Shown: piece by piece, positions 56,574-64,000 of the stretch
Position numbering within the stretch: position 1 is the stretch's first letter
How the letters are laid out: the number at the start of each line of letters is the position of its first letter
DNA from: Ligustrum vulgare
Lineage: Eukaryota; Streptophyta; Magnoliopsida; Lamiales; Oleaceae
Direction: 5' to 3'
Assembly: GCA_963555705.1 (NCBI GenBank)
Contig: OY743172.1
Coordinates: 66,236,602 to 66,300,601, forward strand
DNA: 64,000 nucleotides
Notes under the pieces: model-generated
Told to the model about the DNA's origin: nothing
Database searches by the model: none
Seen by the model: the letters and a program-made list of their open reading frames with translations, nothing else
Translations under genes and position numbers: made by a program

Positions 56574-57375
56574 GACAGCTTTGGATGTGCCTAGGAACGA
56601 GTACAGTGTAGCTACAAAGTGTGGAAGGTACATAGATGTTTTTTTATTTCAGTGCTGAGGGAGTGAACAAGGAGCATTGATGAGAGCTTGGAAAGGTTGC
56701 AACTTCATTATGTTGATATCTTGCAATGTGATGATGTTGAATTTGATCAGTTTATGTTGCAATCTTTAATCAATTCCGGTTTCCTTTCTAAATGAACTCG
56801 GTATCTTAAGTTTATACTCACATTTGCATTGAAAGCTTTGGATGTGCCTAGGAACGAGTACATTGTGGCTACAAAGTGTGGAAGGTACATAGATGTTTTT
56901 TTTTATTTCAGTGTTGAGAGAGTGAACAAGAAGCATTGATGAGAGCTTGGAAAGGTTGCAGCTTGATTATGTTGATATCTTGCATTGTCATGATGTAAAA
57001 TTTGGTTTGCTTGATCAGTTTCCATTGCAATCTTTAATCAAATTTGGTTTCCTTTCTATTTTTTCTGGTTCAGATTGTGAATGAGAGTGTTCCTGCACTT
57101 CTTAAACTAGAGGAAACAGGGAAGGTCAGATTCATTAGTATAACTGGGCATCCATTTGAAATTTTCGCTTGATGTGTTGGATAGAGTGCCACCATGAGCG
57201 GTTGATGTAATCCTATCATATTGCCACTACGATGTCAATGATTAAATTTTGGAGGATATAATACCTTACTTGAAGAGCAAAGATGTTGGGTTATCAGTGC
57301 TTCCCCACTAGCGATGGGCCTTCTTACAGAAAATGGCCCTCCTGAGTGGCACCCTGCTTCCATAAGCTCAAGGTG

Positions 57376-58574
57376 TTTGTGTCTTCTACTTCAATTTAAT
57401 TCTTACACCTTTGCTTCCTTAATTTTGTTGCTAGATGGCCGCATTACAGACCGCGTTTGGCTAAGTTTAAAATAAGTAAAAATTACTTTTTACAATTGCA
57501 AAGGTATTTGGGATAGTTAAAAAAATAGAAAATAGTAAAATAATTATGAAAAGAACATTCTCATAATTAAATCTAATTGAAAGAAATAGTTTAATTCCAA
57601 CTATTATAGGAGGAACTTGTAGGTTAATAATTAACCTTGATCTTGACGATGTTTCCAATTTTATCCATTTATTTCTAGATAATATTTTTATATTGATTAT
57701 ATATAAAGGTCCTTTTATAATTGAAAGAAACATTTATTAATGACTGTAATTTTTTAAATCTAATTTATATAATTAATGTGAATTGCAAAATTAAATGTTT
57801 TTAGTGCAAATTTATGTATTTATGTTTTTTATGTTTTCAAAGTGTTCAAAATTAAGCCTCTTTATTTTTGGGTAAATATTTTTGGTTTATAAACAAAGAA
57901 TATGATGTTTTTAGGTAAAATATGTGGTTGGAAATTAATTTTTGAAAAAGTGTGTTGTTTATTAGTGGTTTAATTTTTTATTTTAATTTAAAAAAGATAT
58001 TTTTTTATCATTTGTATACATAAGATTGGATTATTTATTTTCAATGTGTCTTTTTTAGATAAAAGAATGTTGTTTATAAATTGGTTTATAAATTTTTTTT
58101 ACGTAATTATTACTTCTATTTTGTTTATGAAATTGTTCTTCTACTTCATACTTTTAAGAATTAAAAGAAAAAAAAAATCTTTATAATTTAAATCTGCTTT
58201 TACGCAACAAGCTCTCGATGTTATTTTCATTTTATAGTTCTATTTCCTTCGCTCTTTGAACAAAGTTAACTTATTTAATTTCTAATTACACTATATTCTT
58301 CATTATTTGTGACAGGAATTTTTAATTGTGTAAGCTAAATATTAAAAAAATATTGTGTCGATTGTGATTGTATTTTATTTAACACAAATCAATTGTTCAT
58401 TGGTTTAGGATGTAGGTCAATGTTCAATCATGGATTATGTAGCAACATTTAGAATTACGAGTCGTGCTGGATTAAAGATATTGATATGCAATGATGGAAA
58501 TCCACTAAATTTGACGAGAAATGTTGTGTACAAAGAGGTTCTCCAAAATTTGTAATAATATTGATAACATATAC

Positions 58575-58618
<44 letters not shown>

Positions 58619-58723
58619 ATGCTCAATCTTCGATTATTTGCATTTGGTATTTTTTTTAAATGCAGATTTGTTTGCCATCATTATGTACTAGAATGTTATA
58701 TATTGATTGTCAATGGAATATGT
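57376..58723 (+). other. Helitron interior after captured gene
   Basis: AT-rich, with no recognisable exon beyond 57375. It includes a (TTA)n microsatellite (58574-58617) and ends at the Helitron hairpin. A GCGTTTGGCTAAG motif at 57452 resembles the end of common MITEs, but no partner end was found. Confidence 0.5.
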
Positions 58724-58862
58724 CCGTGCAACGCACGGGTGTGAAACTAGTTATAAAGAATAAGCACAACTTTGTTCTAATCCACGCAATTTTTTTGAAT
58801 ATTTTAATGCATTTCTTATACTTTTTTTTTTTCCCCTAATAGTTAATTTGGTCCATGATAAA

Positions 58863-58955
58863 TGATAATACTGTAGGAATATAAATTGGTTTATTTATGT
58901 TTTGTGGGCACCACAAAACATAAATAAACCAATTTATATTCCTACAGTATTATCA
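58863..58955. repeat. Perfect 45-bp inverted repeat, 3-nt loop
   Basis: The left arm 58863-58907 (TGATAATACTGTAGGAATAT...) and right arm 58911-58955 are exact reverse complements around the loop GCA. No mismatch was found in the arms. It lies 350 bp before a UGT gene and 113 bp after the Helitron end. Confidence 0.95.
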
Positions 58956-59138
58956 AAGGAGGTTTAGTGTCTGTTTAGCGTAGGAGAAATTGAATACATT
59001 TTTGAATACGAGATTAAAAAATGTGTAAAGTAATGTGTCGTATAAAAATATGTGATTGAAAATGAATTTAACGAAAAAATTAATTGATTTATCATTGACC
59101 AAATAAGCTATTCAAAGAAGAAAAAAAAATTAAAATAT

Positions 59139-59155
59139 ATATATATATAAAAGAA
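59139..59155 (+). promoter_or_regulatory. TATA-like box of UGT gene
   Basis: An ATATATATATATAAAAG stretch about 155 bp before the UGT start codon is the only obvious core promoter motif in the 350-bp interval between the hairpin and the ATG. Confidence 0.4.
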
Positions 59156-59304
59156 ATGAGTTGTCAGCCTGCCAAATCATTAAAATATTCAAAAAATAAT
59201 AAAAAATAAAAAAAATTGTGTGGATGGCGCTCCACGCACATTCGAACAAAATTGAAAATAATCATTATATTTCATTCACACACTAGTGCTAGCTAGCTTC
59301 ACTA

Positions 59305-60458
59305 ATGGAACAACCTAAAGAATTGGTGTTCATCCCCGGTCCAGGAGTAGGCCACCTTGTCTCCGCCGTTGAAATTGGCCGCTTAATCCTCAGCCGTCAC
59401 CAAAACCTTTCTATAACATATCTTCTCATTGATATCAATCCAACTGACAAATCCGTTGACACTTATACAAAATCACTGCAATCATCCGCCACTTCACGGC
59501 TGCGATTCACCAAGCTCCGCCGTGTACAACCAGAGTCAGGCCCAGAACATAATTCAAAACCCCTCGCCGTTTTGGCAACTCATCTTATTGACAGTCATAA
59601 GTCATATGTGAGAGAAGCAGTTCTTGAAATCATTAATTCCGAGTCGTCCCAGGTTTCCGGAATTATAGTCGATATGTTCTGTGTAAACCTGATGGACGTC
59701 GCCGTTGAGCTCAAGATTCCTAGTTATGTGTTCTTTACCTCCGGCGCTGGCTTTCTTGCCCTTATGTTACAGGTCCAGGTTTTTTATGGTTGACTCGTAG
59801 CTAATGATAACTTATTTAGTCTTTAATAATATTTAGCTCAAAATTATTGAAAAGTCGATGAAATTTTGGGTCTCATAAGATATAAAATATATGATTGTAG
59901 AAAAATTTGTAACTAGTAATATGTGGCAGGTCCAGGTTATTACAGATGAGTTCAAGCAGGACATAACTGAGTTTGACATGGACAAAGAATTATTGATTCC
60001 GGGATTTCTAAATCCAGTTCCGGCTAAGGTTTTGCCTACTGTAATGTTGGATAAAAATGGGGGTCTGGATCTAGTCGTGTCGACTGCTCGGAGAATCCGA
60101 GGTTCTAATGGAATCATGGTTAATACATTCCTCGAACTTGAGACAAATGCAATCAAATCCCTGTTGTCTGATGATAAGATCCCACCCGTTTTTCCTGTCG
60201 GGCCTGTAATCAGTGTTGAGCAGAATTTAGGTGATGATGGGGGGATTATGAAGTGGCTGGACAATCAGCCAGCTTCTTCGGTTGTGTTTTTGTGCTTTGG
60301 GAGCTTGGGGAGTTTTAATCGGGAACAAGTCAAGGAGATAGCTGTAGCACTAGAACGAACTGGCTACCGATTCTTGTGGTCCTTACGGAGGCGGCCCAAG
60401 GAAGGTAGTTTAGAAACTCCATCTGATTATGAAAATCCTGAGGAAGTTCTACCCCAAG
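59305..60458 (+). pseudogene. UGT71-like UDP-glycosyltransferase, 3' truncated
   Basis: Exon 1 (59305-59772) encodes MEQPKELVFIPGPGVGHLVS, including the HLVS catalytic His region, through VFFTSGAGFLALMLQ. A 157-bp GT-AG intron (59773-59929) joins in frame to exon 2 (59930-60458): VQVITDEFKQDITEF, LIPGFLNPVPAKVLP, FPVGPVIS, VVFLCFGSLGSF, EVLPQ. It ends at a consensus donor (AAG/GTTTGT). These are small-molecule glucosyltransferases of the cytosol, and the order matches UGT71. Exon 3, which should carry the PSPG sugar-donor box, is absent from the following 3 kb, where Copia sequence begins. The two exons have no stops, so loss is recent, or the last exon lies beyond the window. Confidence 0.85.
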
Positions 60459-61430
60459 GTTTGTTAATTAATTTTGTCATCGTGAAGTTTAAATTGTTAG
60501 AGAGAGCACCAATTTTCTTGAATTTTTTTTACATGATAGACCTAACACTTGCACACTTATTAGCCATGGCCATGGCATGAGCCGGCTTTCGAGGCTCGCG
60601 CACATAGAAATGGAACCTTTCCAGCCTATGGGGAGGGCTCCGACAAGGTGACTCTGTTTATTGTCTTTTAATTAGCTTTTGCTTTCGATAATAATTGTTT
60701 CCTGAAATTTACTACTCATAAACCAATTCTTAAATACGTGAAACCCTCACCTTAGGGGCTCCTACCTGTCCGGTCTTGAGTTTTGGTGAATGATATAAAT
60801 CGCGGAATATGTCTCAACTAGTCAGAGACTGTGAGTTTGGCCACTGATCAAATCCACAAGGAAGTCAAGTCCAAAGCGTTGCTGCCAGGATTCGAACTCC
60901 CTGCTCTGTAGATTGCCAGAGAGATTTAACATTATATCCCCTCATCATTTGCCAGTTGAACTGTGTCCCGAGGGCACTTATAAACCAATTATTGATGGAG
61001 TTTATTTCCAATCTATCGAGGTCAATGGCTTCGATCTTCCTATCCTACTTAAATCTGGTAATGCGTTATCCAGTAATTCTTCACCGAATTCGCCCACTTC
61101 ATGAGTGTCTTCCACCTTTATCTCACTAAATCAGTGAGAAAGTGCTTCGCGATGATCCGGATAAAGAGGGCTTGACAAATAAGTGCCTATCTTGAGCTTG
61201 AAGAAGAAAAAGAACATACGTGGGAAGCCTTGGCCTCCCCGTTCTACTGTTCCAGCGTTCGAAAAGAGGAGTTGCTTGCCTTACCACACCAACCACTTTG
61301 ACAACAAGATACGAGAATTAGAAAGGGATTCGGAAAGAGGAGTTGCTTGACTTACCACACAAGTTGCTTGCATATCCAGATGTGGATAATCAAGATCCAG
61401 AAATCCAAATAATTCCAACAAATATAATAC
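60459..61430 (+). other. Gene-free stretch after UGT exon 2
   Basis: It starts as intron. At 60885-60905, GCCAGGATTCGAACTCCCTG on the plus strand is the complement of a tRNA-type B box (GGAGTTCGAATCC), and 60740-60935 may be a minus-strand tRNA-derived SINE. No clear A box or poly(A) tail was found. A direct repeat GAAAGAGGAGTTGCTTG occurs near 61263 and 61332. Confidence 0.35.
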
Positions 61431-61434
61431 TATG

Positions 61435-63443
61435 GAACGACGGAGAAGGATATGTCACTACCTTCTATGGTGATAACTGAAAGATTATCAAGGGTGCTAT
61501 GATTATGGTACGTGGCAAGGATACTTGCACTCTTTACACAACGACGGACATTATGTGACAGTTGCAGCTGATGAAAGTACGGAAAGCCCAAACACGTGGC
61601 ACAAAGACTTGGGCATATGATTCAAAATGACTCAAGTATATTTATTCAAAAGGGAAACTACCAAAGCTTCACTCAATTAATATAAACTTATGCTAGAGTT
61701 GCGTCTTCGGGAAGCAGAACCGGGTGAGTTTCAATACTTGTGGAAGAACTTCGAAGCAAGAAAAGCTTGAGTTAGTTCATATGGATGTCTGGGGATATCC
61801 TAGCCGTAGTTTAATATTTTGGTAGAAAGTCATACATTATGACTTCCATTGATGAACACTCGAGAAAAGTATGAGTTTATTTCTTAAGATACAAGTCTGA
61901 GGTTTTTGAAGTATTCAAGAATTGAAAAGCCATGGTGAAGAATGAAACATAATTGCAAGAAAAGAAAATGAGGGTAAAAAATGGCCAAGAATACGTAGAT
62001 ATGACTTTCAAGAACATCTTTTACCAGAATGACATCAAAATGGAAAAGACGTTGCCAGAGACTCCACGAAAAAATGGAGTTGCATAACGTATGTACCTGA
62101 CATTGAGAGAGAAAGAGAGCCCGTAGCATGAGGCTACATATAAGCTTTCCCAAACAGTTCTGGACAGAGGCAGTCAACACCGCGACGTACTTAATCAATC
62201 GGGGACCTCTGATACCGTTGCAATATAGGATATTGAAAGAAGTATGGAGCTGAAGAGAAATGAAGATCACCAGATGAAAGTTTTTTATGTGTCACATATG
62301 TACATATTAGTGATCTGGATTGGGGCAAGTTTGATCCTAAATAATTAATGATCGGTATGATTTCCCAGTCACATTATTCAAGAATGGGGCTATGGGCCTC
62401 AGAAGTGTATAGGTTAGGTCATCTAGATCTATAGGCCAACCCAATTGCCCGACCTCATCATAGGACCATTTCACAACAAACTTAGGGGTTGGGCATGTAT
62501 GCCCATGGATTTGACTCTAGACATAAGATCGGGTATGTGCCGACCTTGCCACCACCCATGTCACTCGTTGATCTTAAGGTCGGTCCATCTCGGCCTTATT
62601 GTACCAAAGGCCGATCATAAATCCTTCTTGGCTCATGGGCTTCATGATTTGGCCTAGCTCTAGAGCCAATAAAACAGGCGTAGTCAAGTAAACCACTTCC
62701 CAGAAAAGAAAATCCAATTCCTATAAGAATTCTTCATTTGAAAGGTAAGTCTCTTCAATAAGGACTCCTCCTAGTAGGAGAGATCAATGGGCTTTGAGGC
62801 CTATAAATACAACTCCTTTTCTATTAAACGATTTATTCTATTATTCATCAACACAATTACCAGCTTTATATCTTTCTCTCTACTTTTCTCTCTAGAAAAC
62901 TAATTCTCACACCGGATGGGCAACGAGGAGAATCTTCCTCACTTTTTTTGCAGATTGAAGGCAAATCAATCCATCTTTTCCAATGATCAAGTAGTTTCAG
63001 ATCTTGCCACGTCAAGCTTAGGAATTTTTACATCATCAACTAAAATACAACTTTATTGAATATGGCGGAGATGGGTTCAGGTACTACTTATGGGATGACC
63101 ATAACATAAAGGTCATCAAAAGTCGGGATGTCATATTTAATGAGAATGTAATGTAAAAAGAAAAAAAATGCAATGCAGTTCATGACATTGTACATGACGA
63201 TTTAATATATTCAAAAAGGTAGTAACTCGTGGCAGACCGATGATGGGTTGCATTTCACATGAGCCTATTCTAGATAGTGATGCATCATAGTCTCCGGCTC
63301 ATGTTTTAGAAGGTCAACTTGATCTCATGTTCCAAATAAGAGGTATATGAACTACATGTTACTTATTGATGCCGGTGAACTTAGATGCTATCATGAGGCA
63401 TATCAGGTAGGTGATTCTTGCAAGTGGGAGCTTGCAATGAACA
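61435..63443 (+). pseudogene. Decayed Copia pol (integrase to start of RT)
   Basis: In shifting frames it reads: a zinc-binding pre-integrase region (RLGHM near 61605), the integrase core (KLELVHMDVWG-like at 61765; RARSMRLHISFPKQFWTEA and NTATYLINRGPLIPLQY at 62115-62225), then after a solo LTR YGGDGFRYYLWDDHN-like sequence (63060), SRDVIFNENV, and the RT start DSCKWELAM (63417). Stops and frameshifts are frequent. It is interrupted at 62349-63038 by a solo LTR and at 63444 by a hAT-like element. Confidence 0.8.
62349..63038 (+). repeat. Solo LTR inserted in Copia relic
   Basis: 690 bp from TGATCGGTATG to TTACATCATCA, with a TATA box and start region (GGCCTATAAATACAACTCC, 62800) typical of an LTR promoter. 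The flanks ATTAA (62344-62348) and ACTAA (63039-63043) match 4 of 5 as a TSD. The Copia frame is continuous across it. The superfamily is unresolved. Confidence 0.65.
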
Positions 63444-64000
63444 TAGATGGCAATGGGGCGTGTTCGGGGCTGGTAGTCTCGCCCCGTGCCCCACCTCACG
63501 AGATGAACCTCAAACTCATACCCGCCCCATGACCCGCTAAGTCATAACGGGGTGGGGCGGGACGGGACTGGGTTCGGGCGGGGCATCCAATACCCGCCCA
63601 GCCCCCTCCCGGTTAACGCCTCATTTATTTTTTTTCTTTAAAAAAAAATTTTATTTGAACAATTTTTTTACTTATATTATTATTATATTTCATCCCTCAT
63701 AATTAAACAACTTTTTAAAGCAACACAATATCAAATAACATTTTTTCCAACAAGATCCTACAATATATTTAAATACTCATCATAAACAAAACTAACAAAA
63801 TATAATATTTTTTCAAACTATATAGTAAAAAAAATTAATTATTTTTTAGTATAAGTTGCGGGGCGGGTCAAACAAAACCCGTCTCGCCCCGCCCCATACC
63901 CGCTTCAGGTTTCATTTTAATCCCATACCCGCCCTATCAACTCGCGGGGCGACTTTTTTTTCGTCCCATTAGGGTAGGGTACCCGTCGGATTCGGGGCGA
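63444..64000 (+). mobile_element. hAT-like element, left end, runs off window
   Basis: It starts TAGATGGCAATGGGGCG and has GC-rich GGGGCGGG / CCCGCCCC subterminal repeats with an AT-rich core (63620-63850), as in plant hAT families with TGGCAATGGG ends. It interrupts the Copia RT start. The right end and TSD lie outside the window. Confidence 0.6.

Larger units (their letters stand above)
48457..57375 (+). pseudogene. L-galactose dehydrogenase fragment, split by LTR element
   Basis: An intron acceptor (GGATTTAG) is followed by YYGATLSEKVLG, and after removing the LTR element and one TSD the frame continues LTALDVPRNEYSVATKCGRY. Later pieces include NESVPALLKLEETGKVRFI (about 57075), VILSYCHYDVND-like sequence, YLKSKDVGLS, then MGLLTENGPPEWHPAS and a donor site (57375). 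These match plant L-galactose dehydrogenase, the aldo-keto reductase that makes L-galactono-1,4-lactone in vitamin C synthesis. The first exon(s) and the C-terminus are missing. Stops, frameshifts and a duplicated segment (56577-56760 and 56842-57010) make it non-functional. Confidence 0.85.
47583..58750 (+). mobile_element. Helitron with captured L-galactose dehydrogenase fragment
   Basis: It begins TCTATATATTAATAAAAGCA after host A and ends with a 6-bp stem (CCGTGC AAC GCACGG, 58724-58738), GTGTGAAA and CTAG before host T, the hallmark of plant Helitrons. No Rep/helicase is seen, so it is non-autonomous. Without the nested retrotransposon it is about 3.1 kb. It carries intron-exon sequence of an L-galactose dehydrogenase gene in the same orientation. 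Confidence 0.8.

Noticed and set aside
60740..60935. A tRNA gene suggested by the B-box-like GAGTTCGAATCC on the minus strand
   Set aside because: No acceptor or anticodon stems can be built and no A box at the right spacing; at most a SINE remnant.

Overview
This is a nuclear plant sequence, most likely from a eudicot. The evidence is plant LTR-retrotransposon lineages (Copia, Athila-like and Tekay-like Ty3/Gypsy), Helitrons, CACTA, hAT and MULE transposons, GT-AG introns, a family-1 UDP-glycosyltransferase gene and relics of a FEI-type receptor kinase and L-galactose dehydrogenase. The species cannot be named from the sequence. There are no rRNA or tRNA genes and no prokaryotic organisation. 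Almost everything is transposon, and most insertion events can be resolved because target-site duplications (TSDs) survive.

Region 1 (1-22.4 kb) is an insertion cluster in a minus-strand FEI-like LRR receptor kinase gene. A gag-only Copia-type element ends inside one kinase exon. A Copia element (2926-21943, TSD GAGCG) sits in the adjacent intron. Inside it is a Gypsy element (7890-20766, TSD ATAGC), and inside that an Athila-like element (9284-17983, TSD GATAA). The gag-only element and both Gypsy elements keep gag (with or without protease) but lack reverse transcriptase and integrase.

Region 2 (22.4-35.6 kb) is AT-rich: an LTR-like stretch, a 3-kb solo LTR of Tekay type on the minus strand, a minus-strand Helitron with internal duplications, a MITE, and 4 kb with no recognisable gene.

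Region 3 (35.6-47.5 kb) has a hAT element with a Helitron nested in it, an exactly 5000-bp CACTA element with truncated TNP2 and TNPA-like genes and dense subterminal repeats, then a tandem segmental duplication carrying a decayed hAT (with its empty site in the sister copy), a small MITE and a MULE.

Region 4 (47.6-58.75 kb) is the most interesting. A Helitron captured part of an L-galactose dehydrogenase gene. That fragment was split by a young minus-strand Tekay-like LTR element (48507-56573, TSD GACAG). In place of most of its pol the element carries, on the opposite strand, two intact reading frames. One is a basic, four-cysteine protein resembling the small nucleic-acid-binding proteins of plant filamentous RNA viruses. 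The other is an intron-free LOG-type cytokinin-activating enzyme. A TATA-like promoter precedes LOG and three hairpin-forming repeats follow it.

Region 5 (58.75-64 kb) holds a 45-bp perfect inverted repeat, the first two exons of a UGT71-like gene that lacks its sugar-donor domain, a decayed Copia pol with a solo LTR in it, and the start of another hAT-like element running off the window.
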